Assembly: GCF_902143515.1 (NCBI RefSeq)
Contig: NZ_CABFVD010000001.1
Location: 874,122-938,121 of the forward strand
Source: Hathewaya massiliensis
GTDB taxonomy: Bacteria > Bacillota > Clostridia > Clostridiales > Clostridiaceae
DNA: 64,000 nt
Reading direction: 5' to 3'
The translations under genes and the position numbers were made by a program. A model generated the notes under the pieces. The model was not told where the DNA came from. It saw only the letters and a program-made list of their open reading frames with translations, and did not search any database. Shown piece by piece: positions 27,507 through 36,697 of this stretch. Position 1 is the first letter of the stretch; each line of letters starts with the position of its first letter.

Positions 27507-27538
27507 GCTTAAGAGGAAGTTTTTACTTCCTCTTAAGC
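27507..27538. repeat. Perfect 14-bp stem with TTTT loop
   Basis: GCTTAAGAGGAAGT and its exact complement flank TTTT. No T-run follows on either strand, so it is not a classical terminator. It opens a hairpin-rich non-coding region reaching to about 27800. Confidence 0.7.
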
Positions 27539-27544
27539 TTATTA

Positions 27545-27800
27545 ACAAAATTCTTAGGAGTTTTACTACTTAGAAGTCGTTATCCTTTATGGAAAATTGT
27601 TATCAAAAGCTGTAGCCACCTTTTCTCACCTTGAAGAAAAGCAGATAGTCCAATCTTCGATTTGGTAAGAATAATTTCCACAGAGTGCGCGATGGGAGTA
27701 TTAGAGTATATAAGCTCATCGGATAAAAGAGAAAGTCCTTAAATATAGTTAATAATTACTCTATATTTAAAGATGCCCCTAAAGCTAAGAACTTTCTTTG
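27545..27800. ncRNA. Non-coding hairpin-rich region, candidate structured RNA
   Basis: This stretch has no open frame and is locally richer in G+C (GAGTGCGCGATGGGAG). Long-range pairings are visible: TTCTTAG near 27552 with CTAAGAA near 27785, AGAAAGT with ACTTTCT, and TTAAATATAG near 27737 with CTATATTTAA. The last pair could also end transcription from the minus-strand operon to its right. I recognise no Rfam family. It may be an sRNA, or only the long 3' UTR of the operon plus the leader of the transpeptidase gene. Confidence 0.35.
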
Positions 27801-27824
27801 TATAAATTCACTATTTTATTGTTA

Positions 27825-28892
27825 TTAATCATAATTAAGTTTTTTAAAATCACGTCCATCTTTATCTATAGAATAAAAACTAACATATTCCCCAGTGGAT
27901 TTATCATCCTCATCAGACATAAAGTAGATTTCATTATAATTAGAAAATGTATATATGAAATATGCTGGATTCTTAGTAAGCTTTTTATTATCACTTCCAT
28001 CATATTTAACCCTATATAATGCCTTATTATCCTCGCTATTACTATAATAAATATATTCCTTATCATAATTGAATGTAAAAACACCTTTGTTAGTAATTTC
28101 TTTTTTATTTCCACCTTTTCTATCTATATAATACAAATGATTTTTATTTAAAGATGTATAAAGTATCCCATCACTTGTTAGCAATAACTTCTTAGCTCTT
28201 TGTTCTGATATCTTTTTAAAATTTTTATCTTTTAATGAATACTTTATAATATAATAATCTTTATTTATAAAATAAATATCCTTACCATCACAAGAAATAT
28301 TGTTGTCCATTATCTCTTCATCTTTTAAAATTTCTTTTGATTTTTTGTTTTTTATATTATATACTGTGATTTTATTTTCTTTAACTAAAAATATATTATT
28401 ATCAATAATAAAAAATTCTTTTATATTATTTAAACCTTGTTGTTCAATATCTAAAGGTTTTTCTTGAGCATTATTTAAGTCTAAAAACCCTTTTATATCA
28501 TTGGATATACCTTCTTTATATACTACACTTTCAGAAAGTGATTTTAAATTTACTTCTTTTATACTAAGGCTTGAATTGTTCTCCTCTAAAACATAGATAT
28601 TTCCCTTATCAAAATACGCACTAGAATACCTAATATTATTATTGTTATGATTTGTATCAAATTTTAAAAATGGATTCCTTATTAATCTACTAGCTTTATT
28701 ATCTTTCTTTGAAATAACTTGTGGAGTATCCTTCCTTGATAAAACGTATTGCCCACAGTCTACATAAAACGTTTCTAATACCCCATTATAAATTTGCATT
28801 ATTTCTCCTTGCAATTGAAAGCTATTTAGCTTTAAAAATCCAACCAAAACAAAGGTAAATATCATACAAACTATACAAGTCCATTTTTTCAT
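27825..28892 (-). CDS. Membrane-anchored DUF5050-like beta-propeller protein
   Basis: A 355-aa protein with an N-terminal signal anchor (about 5-24) and an extracellular part built of short repeats such as LYYIDRKGGNKKEI, YIYYSNSEDNKALYRV and FYSIDKDGRDFKKL. These are the TolB/DUF5050-type blades that fold into a propeller. It is the last gene of a six-gene operon, and its ATG overlaps the stop of the preceding permease. A sensing or scaffold role outside the membrane is an inference. Confidence 0.7.
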   Translation of the reverse strand: MKKWTCIVCMIFTFVLVGFLKLNSFQLQGEIMQIYNGVLETFYVDCGQYVLSRKDTPQVISKKDNKASRLIRNPFLKFDTNHNNNNIRYSSAYFDKGNIYVLEENNSSLSIKEVNLKSLSESVVYKEGISNDIKGFLDLNNAQEKPLDIEQQGLNNIKEFFIIDNNIFLVKENKITVYNIKNKKSKEILKDEEIMDNNISCDGKDIYFINKDYYIIKYSLKDKNFKKISEQRAKKLLLTSDGILYTSLNKNHLYYIDRKGGNKKEITNKGVFTFNYDKEYIYYSNSEDNKALYRVKYDGSDNKKLTKNPAYFIYTFSNYNEIYFMSDEDDKSTGEYVSFYSIDKDGRDFKKLNYD

Positions 28893-30013
28893 ATACTTGC
28901 ACCTCTATTATGCCTTTTATTAATAACTTTTAAATTTGAATAAGCTCTTAAAATTAGTACAAATATTATAATTATCAATAATATAGCTCCTCCCAATATG
29001 GTCATGCATTGTATCAAGGTTAGGCTTTTAAAAATTAATTTATTCTCACTCATAATATCTCCCATAAAAAATCCAGTAGCTATAATTTCCCCTAAAGGAC
29101 CAGGCAATTTATATTTTAATTCCCCAGTTTTAAAAATAAAATACGGTATACATACAGTGCAAGCACTAAAAAAAATAGCTGGCAAACTGTTTTTTACTTC
29201 AATAGACAATAATATAGAAATTAAAACTAATAAAATATACCCTATAGTCTTTATTATATTAATTAAAATAAAAGTCTCTAATATGGATATATCTCTAGTG
29301 GAATTTTGAAAAAACTCAAGACTTTGCAATGGATAATTTGCTCCTTGTAGCCCGTACTTTATGTTATAGAAAGTATATTCCGTAAATGCAAACAAAGAAC
29401 TTATTGCTATAACCATTAGTATAGAAATTATTATTTTAATTATTACTGCTTCTCTACTACCCTTTTTGGATGGAATTATTATAAGATTCATCTCTTTCTC
29501 ATATTCATTAGCAAAAAAAGGAACAACCATAGTTAGGAGCAGTACTATAGCAATTATATCTATATTTTCTTTAGCTATAAGTTCATTCCATCCTGTTTTA
29601 TATAAAAAGCACCTATTTTCTTTATGGTTTCCTACATACTTAAGTTCACTTAATATTATCTTAAAAGCTTTTTCTCTATCTAAAACTTTTGTATATTCTT
29701 TGCTTTTTGCTATATACTCTTCTTCATTAATTTTTGACTTCTCTAAATTAGAGTTTAAAATATTTATAGAATTTTTTGCATCCTCTATTCTTTTTTCTTC
29801 TTCTTTTATATAGCTCTCTTTTTTTTCTGTTAGGTTACCACTTAATATATTAATATAATAGATATAATTTTGTTTATTTCTTTCAATCATTAAATCTTTT
29901 TTTAAGGGACTTAAATACAAAAACATTATCTTAATTAAAAGAAAAAAAATTATAATAGGAAGTGCCTTTTGTTTTATTAATAATTTATTTATTTCAAACT
30001 TAAATAATCTCAC
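28889..30013 (-). CDS. ABC-2-type permease with extracellular coiled coil
   Basis: A 374-aa membrane protein. TM1 is about 16-35, then about 120 extracytoplasmic residues rich in Glu, Lys and Asn with heptad-like character, then five to six helices at the C-terminus. The GTG start (30013) follows a GAGGTAATAG site inside the previous gene, overlapping it by 14 nt. It is paired with a second permease of the same topology, so the two probably form a heterodimer driven by the ATPase at 31220. Confidence 0.75.
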   Translation of the reverse strand: MRLFKFEINKLLIKQKALPIIIFFLLIKIMFLYLSPLKKDLMIERNKQNYIYYINILSGNLTEKKESYIKEEEKRIEDAKNSINILNSNLEKSKINEEEYIAKSKEYTKVLDREKAFKIILSELKYVGNHKENRCFLYKTGWNELIAKENIDIIAIVLLLTMVVPFFANEYEKEMNLIIIPSKKGSREAVIIKIIISILMVIAISSLFAFTEYTFYNIKYGLQGANYPLQSLEFFQNSTRDISILETFILINIIKTIGYILLVLISILLSIEVKNSLPAIFFSACTVCIPYFIFKTGELKYKLPGPLGEIIATGFFMGDIMSENKLIFKSLTLIQCMTILGGAILLIIIIFVLILRAYSNLKVINKRHNRGASI

Positions 30014-31223
30014 TTTCTATTACCTCTTTCCTATTAAGTCTTGAAAAGTTTACATTTATCCATATATTATTACTATAAATATTATTTACTACTAATATAG
30101 ATATTAATATTAAAGCTATATTTACAACTGTATAAGCCATTCCTGTTAATATAGGATGATTAAATATTCTTATAACCTCATAGTTTAAAAACAAATTTCT
30201 ATTTACTAGCATAAAAATTGGATTTAAACTATTTAAAAATGTATTATTATAATTATAACTAGAGAATATAAGCACTATAATACTAGTAGCTGAAAAAATG
30301 AAAGTTAGATATGACTTGGAAGATAAACTGGAAAGAACTAATATCAGCATAGTTATAGTAAGAAAACCTACGATTTTTAAAATCATATATAATATAAAGT
30401 AGTTTAATATACTTATATTTAATGGTGTGAAAATAAACTCTTTTATACTGTATAACTTATTTGAAAACCCAAATAACTTAAAAGTAGCAGAAAAAGTTAT
30501 TATATCTGTTAAAAAAAATATTAAATTAATTAGAATAACATATATAAAACTTGCTACTACTTTTGCATTAATAATTTTAAATTTGCCCTTCTTGCTAGTT
30601 TTAATTAAAAGATCCATTTCACACTCTTTTTCCTTTGAAAACACCGGAGAAATCCCCAATATAATGAGCATTAAAATTAATAATGAAGAAAAATCATAGG
30701 TAAAATAATTATAAAAGCCATCCGTATCATAAAAACTGCTTATTTTCCTATTAGAATAAGTGGCTTTTATATTTTTATTTTTTAAAGCCTCATATGTATT
30801 AGATTTTTCTTTAAAAAACTCTATATTTCCTTCAGCAAATTTTATATAATCCTCCATATTTTTATTATAATTATAGCAATAGTCCATAGAATCATATACT
30901 TTTTTAAACAAATTCATATCCCCATAAATATATCCTGTATAAGTATTTGGATCTTCCTTCTTAGTTTCAAAATTACCACTTTCCACAATTTTTAAGGCTT
31001 TCTTATAATTATTTATAACAAAACTTATTTTCTCATTATTTAACTCTCCTTGTACTTTTTCGTGTACCTTCCAGTATGCCTTATTAAAGTTATCATTAGG
31101 CATATTAATTTTCCTATAGTCCACATTTATTTTAATGATATTTGATATTATAAAAAGAATTAAAGCTATAACTATATACTTTTTAAATATAATCTTTTTT
31201 AGTTCATACTTTATTAAATTCAA
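30000..31223 (-). CDS. ABC-2-type permease
   Basis: A 407-aa membrane protein. TM1 is about 12-30, a lysine/tyrosine-rich extracellular domain is about 35-190, and six helices follow. It starts at TTG in the 4-nt overlap TTGA with the ATPase stop, preceded by GGGGGCGGGGAG, so translation is tightly coupled. It has the same layout as the next permease but clearly different sequence. The substrate is unknown; lantibiotic-immunity and BcrB-like systems share this architecture. Confidence 0.75.
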   Translation of the reverse strand: MNLIKYELKKIIFKKYIVIALILFIISNIIKINVDYRKINMPNDNFNKAYWKVHEKVQGELNNEKISFVINNYKKALKIVESGNFETKKEDPNTYTGYIYGDMNLFKKVYDSMDYCYNYNKNMEDYIKFAEGNIEFFKEKSNTYEALKNKNIKATYSNRKISSFYDTDGFYNYFTYDFSSLLILMLIILGISPVFSKEKECEMDLLIKTSKKGKFKIINAKVVASFIYVILINLIFFLTDIITFSATFKLFGFSNKLYSIKEFIFTPLNISILNYFILYMILKIVGFLTITMLILVLSSLSSKSYLTFIFSATSIIVLIFSSYNYNNTFLNSLNPIFMLVNRNLFLNYEVIRIFNHPILTGMAYTVVNIALILISILVVNNIYSNNIWINVNFSRLNRKEVIESEII

Positions 31224-32092
31224 AACTCCCCGCCCCCTTCAAAATAATACATAAAAACATCTTCTAGATTTGGTTTTGTGCTTTCTGCATTTTTTGAAGG
31301 CTTATCAGAGCTAATAATCCTTAATTTATATAAATCATTTTCTCTTACTACATTGGATATACTGTACCTTTCTATATATTCTTCCATTCTATCTTCATCT
31401 ATAGTAACTAGCCAAACATGATTTTCTAACTCTTTAATTAATCCCATAGGAGTTTTTTGCTTAATCATATGTCCATCTTTTAGTAAAATCACTTCTTTTG
31501 CTATATATTCAACATCAGATACTATATGTGTAGATAATATAACTATTCGATCCTTTGAAAATTTAGAAATAAGATTTCTAAATCTAATTCTTTCCTTAGG
31601 ATCCAATCCTGCTGTAGGTTCATCAAGAATCAATATTTCAGGATTATTTAACATAGCTTGGGCAATCCCCAAACGTTGTCTCATCCCTCCTGAAAATGAG
31701 CTAATCTTGTTGTTTTTATCTTCCCATAGATTTACAGTTTTTAGTAATGATTCTATTCTTTCTTTTCTTTTATTTACAGGTACATCCTTTAATTCACACA
31801 TATACTCTAAAAATTCATATGCCTTAAAGTTTTTATAAAAGATAGGATACTGTGGCAAATATCCTATCTTCTCAATATAATTTAGTCCTAATTCTTTTAC
31901 ATTTTTTCCATCATATAAAATAGAACCTGAATCTTCTTTTAATATTCCCACCAAAATACTTATAAACGTGGTTTTACCAGAGCCATTGGGACCTAAAAGC
32001 CCATAAACACCGCTACTTAAATAACTCGTAAAATTATTTAATGCTTTTTTGCTTTTAAAACTTTTTTGAAGATTATTTATGCTTAAATTCAT
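31220..32092 (-). CDS. ABC transporter ATP-binding protein
   Basis: A 290-aa ATPase of the BcrA/CcmA type. It has Walker A GPNGSGKTT (about residue 36), Q-loop YLPQYP, signature FSGGMRQRL, Walker B LILDEPTAGLD and switch His ILSTHIVSD. GTG at 32107 is in frame, but GGAGGAG lies between it and ATG 32092, the chosen start. It drives the two permeases encoded directly downstream. The operon lacks its own two-component system. Confidence 0.88.
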   Translation of the reverse strand: MNLSINNLQKSFKSKKALNNFTSYLSSGVYGLLGPNGSGKTTFISILVGILKEDSGSILYDGKNVKELGLNYIEKIGYLPQYPIFYKNFKAYEFLEYMCELKDVPVNKRKERIESLLKTVNLWEDKNNKISSFSGGMRQRLGIAQAMLNNPEILILDEPTAGLDPKERIRFRNLISKFSKDRIVILSTHIVSDVEYIAKEVILLKDGHMIKQKTPMGLIKELENHVWLVTIDEDRMEEYIERYSISNVVRENDLYKLRIISSDKPSKNAESTKPNLEDVFMYYFEGGGEF

Positions 32093-32115
32093 GAATTGCT
32101 CCTCCACTAAGCTTT

Positions 32116-33309
32116 CTAGTTAAAACTATAGTCGTAAATACTTTGTTTCTTCTCATCCCAATAATTTATATAAATCTTTTTTAAGTTTTCATTTATAGCA
32201 ATTGAATCCTTATTATTTAAACTATTATTTATATAATTTCCATTAAATGTAGTGTTTATTTCTTTAATCATTTTTTTAGTTTCAACATCATAAACTCTGA
32301 TAATAACAGGATAGTCTTTAGTCTTACTTTTATCTACTTGATAAAAGGTAACTATATATTTACCACCCCTAGATATAAAAGCATTTTCGCTTTCATTATT
32401 GTCCTTTAGTGTATACTCTGTCTTTTTTCCCTTAAAATCTACTATGTTAACTTTTCCACTAGATAGTTTTTTATATTCTACATCCATATCGGATACTAAC
32501 ATATTTTTCGTTGATAATTGAATTTCAACTTTATTTCCAGTATACTTTATTATTTTTTTTGTATTTAAATCTATTGATCCAAAACATTGTACACTTTCAA
32601 CATCATAACCTGTTTGTGGATATGTATACCCTAAAAACACAATTTTATCCTTTGAATCATTAAAACCTAAATCAGTAATACCCCCTAAATCGTACGGCTT
32701 ATCTACACTATTTTTAATCTTTAAAATACAATTTTTGTTAGAATAATCAGCATCGCTTGTATATAAATAGCTATATTTAATATCATTTTCAATAAACCCT
32801 ATGGTTTTAAAGTCATTTGATATAATACCTTCTCTAAAGCCGTCTATATTTGTTATTTTTGATAAATCTACATTTTTAATAAAGTTTAACTTATTATCAT
32901 ATACCTTACTCTTATTGTCAGCACCTGTAATTATTCTACATATACCATCTTCCGTAGCATAAAATCTTTGACCTTCCACCTTATTTATCTTTATTTCTTT
33001 TATTACTTTATTAGTTTTAAAATCGTATATCATAATATAAGGAGTTCTTTCTTTTCCTTTGCTGTATGCTACATAACCCTCTGTACTATTAATTCCTCTA
33101 TTAAAATTAATATAATCTATAATAATTGAATTTACTTTTATATAATCTTGGAAACTGTTTATATCCTCACTATTATTTTTACGTTCTTCATTGGACTTAG
33201 CATTGTTTTGAACATTTGTAATATGACTTTTATTAGAATAAATTTTAGCCATAATTATAATTAGCGAAACACTTAAAATGATTACTAGTATACTTAACTT
33301 TTTCTTCAT
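32116..33309 (-). CDS. Membrane-anchored extracellular protein, probable beta-propeller
   Basis: A 397-aa protein with an uncleaved N-terminal anchor (about 4-22) and a long extracellular part of repeated short strands (for example EDGICRIITG, KNMLVSDMDVEY, GKYIVTFYQVDK). This suggests a WD40/TolB-like propeller. No catalytic motif is visible. It lies between the lipoprotein and the ABC genes in one operon, 8 nt or more from each neighbour. It may be an accessory sensor of the transporter. The family is not recognised. Confidence 0.6.
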   Translation of the reverse strand: MKKKLSILVIILSVSLIIIMAKIYSNKSHITNVQNNAKSNEERKNNSEDINSFQDYIKVNSIIIDYINFNRGINSTEGYVAYSKGKERTPYIMIYDFKTNKVIKEIKINKVEGQRFYATEDGICRIITGADNKSKVYDNKLNFIKNVDLSKITNIDGFREGIISNDFKTIGFIENDIKYSYLYTSDADYSNKNCILKIKNSVDKPYDLGGITDLGFNDSKDKIVFLGYTYPQTGYDVESVQCFGSIDLNTKKIIKYTGNKVEIQLSTKNMLVSDMDVEYKKLSSGKVNIVDFKGKKTEYTLKDNNESENAFISRGGKYIVTFYQVDKSKTKDYPVIIRVYDVETKKMIKEINTTFNGNYINNSLNNKDSIAINENLKKIYINYWDEKKQSIYDYSFN

Positions 33310-33331
33310 TACATCACCTACATCATTATAT

Positions 33332-34321
33332 TTAATAGATTACTAAACTGTCTGTTTTTAATAAATCTCTGTATTCAATATTTTGTTCACCTATTGGTAC
33401 AGCCATAACATAGAGGTTACTTTTTCCCTTAATAAGTTCTTTATTAAGGCTTAAGGGTACACTTGTTATATTATCTTTTTCTAAATCTACATCAAAAAGT
33501 TGATTTTTTCCATTAACACGAATAGGCTCATTATCTAAAAATACCATTAATCTATATTTTCCTGGCTTCCCTCCATAAAGTTGTACACTTAATTTATCTA
33601 AACTTTTTTCAATTTCCAATGTACTCTTATTATATTTCTTACCCTCTACTAGAATAGATAAAAAACTCATATTATCTAGCCTATTTCTTTCTTGCCCATT
33701 CCTATCTTTTTGTATAAACTTACTCTTAAACTCATTATCCATCTTTACTTTATTATCTTTTATATCTGAAACTTCCAAGTTATTATTTGTATCAGATAAA
33801 AATTCTATTTTCCAAGGTATTAATTGAGTAATATTTTGATTATGTGCAAAATTCTTAAAATTTTTATTATATTTTTGGATTTCAGGATTTAGCATTACCA
33901 CAAAATTAACAGGAAGCTTGTCTCCCTTCTTTCCTACTACTGGTTTAAATGATAATGGAATTTGCTTCGTTTCATTTTTTCCAAGTTTAAAAACCTTCAT
34001 ATCAGTGGTTTCTTTATCCCCTTCAGCCTTATATGGGTGAAGAACCCCATTAAGGAAAATCATAATTCCTAAAGAACATTCCTTTTGTTCATTGCTTAAT
34101 TCATATATAAGTGAAATATCCTTATCATTATAAGTTAAAACCCTTTTTTCTGGATCCGGATTTATAACTCCATGGCCAAAGCTATAATCAACCTTCTCAT
34201 TTTCTTGTATATTAAAAGGATTTTCCTCTTTACCAAGATTGCTCTGTTTAACTTCCTCTTTTCCACATCCTCCTAAGAATAAAACTATTGTTACTAATAT
34301 TAAGCAAATTAATTTTTTCAT
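33332..34321 (-). CDS. Lipoprotein, first gene of the six-gene ABC operon
   Basis: A 329-aa protein with a lipoprotein signal peptide and lipobox LFLGGCGKEE (Cys19 lipidated). The mature part is extracellular, with two beta-rich halves, SLGIMIFLNGVLHPY in the first and YRLMVFLDNEPIRVNGKN in the second, which look like repeats of one module. AAGGAGGTAAAA precedes the ATG. It is not a standard solute-binding protein. It could present or capture the compound handled by the downstream exporter. Confidence 0.6.
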   Translation of the reverse strand: MKKLICLILVTIVLFLGGCGKEEVKQSNLGKEENPFNIQENEKVDYSFGHGVINPDPEKRVLTYNDKDISLIYELSNEQKECSLGIMIFLNGVLHPYKAEGDKETTDMKVFKLGKNETKQIPLSFKPVVGKKGDKLPVNFVVMLNPEIQKYNKNFKNFAHNQNITQLIPWKIEFLSDTNNNLEVSDIKDNKVKMDNEFKSKFIQKDRNGQERNRLDNMSFLSILVEGKKYNKSTLEIEKSLDKLSVQLYGGKPGKYRLMVFLDNEPIRVNGKNQLFDVDLEKDNITSVPLSLNKELIKGKSNLYVMAVPIGEQNIEYRDLLKTDSLVIY

Positions 34322-34623
34322 TTTTACCTCCTATACAAATTAAATACTTATCCAAATATAGATAAATTTCTTTATTAAGTATTTTTAAAAATACAATTAA
34401 CAATATCTTTTATTTGTAGAACAAATTTCTTTTATTAAAATACTAGCATAATAATACATTGCTGTAAATTATATTATATATAATTAATAATTATTTAATT
34501 TTCATGTTAATATACAAATAGTTTTTTTGTTTTCATATATAATCTGTTAAAAATATGTTTTCTCTAAAATTAATTTCAGTAAATTATTCATAGTACAATC
34601 ACTTTTAAATTTTAAATACAAAT
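34322..34623. other. Intergenic promoter region, strongly AT-rich
   Basis: About 300 bp of nearly pure A+T upstream of the six-gene operon. It must contain its promoter. No operator, riboswitch or open frame stands out. Confidence 0.4.
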
Positions 34624-34664
34624 AAAAAAGCATAGTAATTTATAAAATACATCACCATGCTTTT
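34624..34664 (-). terminator. Terminator of the ABC exporter pair and DUF2087 remnant
   Basis: On the minus strand AAAAGCATGGT pairs with ACTATGCTTTT (one G-U) and is followed by TTTATTTG. Confidence 0.7.
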
Positions 34665-34688
34665 GTCTTACTATATTGTTTATTATGA

Positions 34689-34841
34689 CTATTCTTTTGC
34701 CCAATAATTGTTATAACCATCTTTCCTTTCAAGGAATCTATATTCTATTAAAGCTTTTCTTATGGTTACATAATCTCCAAATATCCTTTTTAAGATTCTA
34801 TTAACTTCTTTTTCTAAATAAACTTTACTTCTTCTAATTTT
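34689..34841 (-). pseudogene. 3' remnant of a DUF2087-domain gene
   Basis: Fifty codons open in one frame end with TAG and read as a DUF2087 C-terminus: YLEKEVNRILKR, then DYVTIRKALIEYRFLER and NYWAKE. The family normally has about 35-60 further residues in front. Here the frame is closed by a stop just upstream and has no start codon or ribosome site. It overlaps the end of the ABC gene by 8 nt. This is best read as the tail of a gene whose 5' part was deleted when the ABC gene came to lie next to it. Confidence 0.6.
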
Positions 34842-36696
34842 CTAAATCATAAGATTGCTTTAACTGATTGGAGTACATATTACAATATACTCCTTTTTTA
34901 TCAATAAGACTGCTATGACTTCCTTTTTCAATTATTTCACCCTTATCTATTACCATTATTATATCTGCATCACGAATAGTGCTAAGTCTATGAGCAATAA
35001 TAAAACTTGTTCTCCCTTTCATTAGGTTTAGCATTGCTTCTTGTATGTTAAGTTCAGTACGGGTATCCACACTACTTGTGGCTTCATCTAAAATCAATAT
35101 GGATGGATTGGATAATATAGCCCTCGCTATAGCTAAAAGTTGTTTTTGCCCCTGACTTAAATTATTGCCGCTTTCTGAAAGAACTGTTTCATAACCTTCT
35201 GGCATTCTTCTAATAAAAATATCCGCATTTGCCATGATTGCTGCTTCCTCTACTTCTTTGTCCGTGGCATCTAATCTACCATATCTTATATTCTCCCTTA
35301 TAGTGCCAGAAAAAAGATAGGTATCCTGAAGTACAATTCCAAAACATTTCCTTAAACTATCCCTTGTATATTCTCTTATATCAATACCATCTATTAAAAT
35401 TCTTCCACTAGATACATCATAAAATCTTGCTAATAAATTTACAATGGTGGTCTTCCCCGCTCCAGTAGGTCCAACTAAGGCAACATTTGTGCCAGCTTTA
35501 GCGTGAAAATTTATATTTTTAAGTATTTGAACATCCTCACGATAACCAAAAGATACATTTTCAAAAGCTACATCCCCTCTAGGATTAGTTAATTCTAATG
35601 CTTTCAAACTATTCTCCGCCTCTTCAGGCTCGTCAAGAATTTCAAAGACTCTTTCTGCTCCAGCTACAGCAGACTGCAAAGTATTAAAAATATTTGCAAG
35701 GTCATTAAGTGGTCTTGAAAATTGCCTAGAATAACTTAAGAAACTTGCTATTATGCCTATAGTAATCATATCCTTTACTGCAAGAGTACCACCAACAATT
35801 GCAACTACAGCAAATCCAATATTATTAATTACATTCATAAGGGGCATAAGAAATCCTGAATAGATCTGAGCCTTTATCCCAACTTTACAAAGTCTATTAT
35901 TAACCTCATTAAATTGTTCAATAACTTTATCTTCATGATTAAAGGCTTTAACTACAAAAATTCCCGAGATAGTCTCTTCAATATGACCATTTAGCCTGCC
36001 AAGCTCTTCTTGTTGGGACTTAAATAATACCTTTGTTTTTTTAGCTATAATCCTAGTAAGTAAAAATACTAAAGGTATAGTTACAATACTAGCTAATGTA
36101 AGAGGTAAACTTAAGGAAAGCATCATTATTAAAGAACCTATTATAGCAATTATCCCTGACATTAATTGAGTTGTAGATTGAGAAATCGTACTACTTACAT
36201 TTTCAATATCATTAGTAAGCCTACTCATTATATCTCCATTTGCCCGAAGATCAAAAAAGGATATTGGAAGGCTTTGAAGCTTTTGAAAAAGAGTATCTCT
36301 TAGCTTCTTAACAATTCTCTGAGCAACCCCAGCCATAATCCGCCCTTGAAAAAAGCTTATAATTCCATCAACCAGGTATGCAACTATTAGGGTTACTGAT
36401 ATTATTCCTAGCATTGTAAAATTTACTTTACCCTGTTTTAATGACATAGCATCTATTGAACGCCCTATTAAATAGGGAACTGCTAAACCTATTCCAGAAC
36501 TAATTATAATAAAAATAAATATTATAATTAGTAGCTTTTGTTCTTCTTTAAAGTACTTCCAAAGTCTTAAAAGAGTGTCTTTAAAATTCTTGGGTTTTAC
36601 AACTGGCCCCATAGACCTACGTCCCCCAAAGCCTCCCATTCTACCAGGACCCCTTTGCATTGCCATTGGAATCTCCTTATGATTTTTATTTGCCAT
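34834..36696 (-). CDS. Heterodimeric ABC exporter subunit (MsbA/LmrA type)
   Basis: A 620-aa half-transporter. A Gly/Arg-rich N-terminus (about 1-33) precedes six TM helices (about 55-340). The ATPase domain has Walker A GPTGAGKTT, signature LSQGQKQLL, ILDEATSSVD and the switch His in IIAHRLST. All catalytic residues are present, including the Glu after Walker B, so this is the consensus-site subunit. The partner encoded directly upstream carries an Asp at that place, the usual asymmetry of these pairs. They export drugs or lipids. Confidence 0.88.
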   Translation of the reverse strand: MANKNHKEIPMAMQRGPGRMGGFGGRRSMGPVVKPKNFKDTLLRLWKYFKEEQKLLIIIFIFIIISSGIGLAVPYLIGRSIDAMSLKQGKVNFTMLGIISVTLIVAYLVDGIISFFQGRIMAGVAQRIVKKLRDTLFQKLQSLPISFFDLRANGDIMSRLTNDIENVSSTISQSTTQLMSGIIAIIGSLIMMLSLSLPLTLASIVTIPLVFLLTRIIAKKTKVLFKSQQEELGRLNGHIEETISGIFVVKAFNHEDKVIEQFNEVNNRLCKVGIKAQIYSGFLMPLMNVINNIGFAVVAIVGGTLAVKDMITIGIIASFLSYSRQFSRPLNDLANIFNTLQSAVAGAERVFEILDEPEEAENSLKALELTNPRGDVAFENVSFGYREDVQILKNINFHAKAGTNVALVGPTGAGKTTIVNLLARFYDVSSGRILIDGIDIREYTRDSLRKCFGIVLQDTYLFSGTIRENIRYGRLDATDKEVEEAAIMANADIFIRRMPEGYETVLSESGNNLSQGQKQLLAIARAILSNPSILILDEATSSVDTRTELNIQEAMLNLMKGRTSFIIAHRLSTIRDADIIMVIDKGEIIEKGSHSSLIDKKGVYCNMYSNQLKQSYDLEN

Positions 36697-36697
36697 A

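Noticed and set aside
27730-27740. RNase P-like GAGAAAGTCC
   Set aside because: One mismatch to the conserved block and none of the other RNase P conserved regions is present.
27545-27800. Retron or group II intron RNA
   Set aside because: No reverse transcriptase gene nearby and no domain V-type motif.
27866-28114. Second minus-strand frame inside the DUF5050-like gene
   Set aside because: Out-of-frame overlap of a convincing gene, low complexity, no ribosome site.
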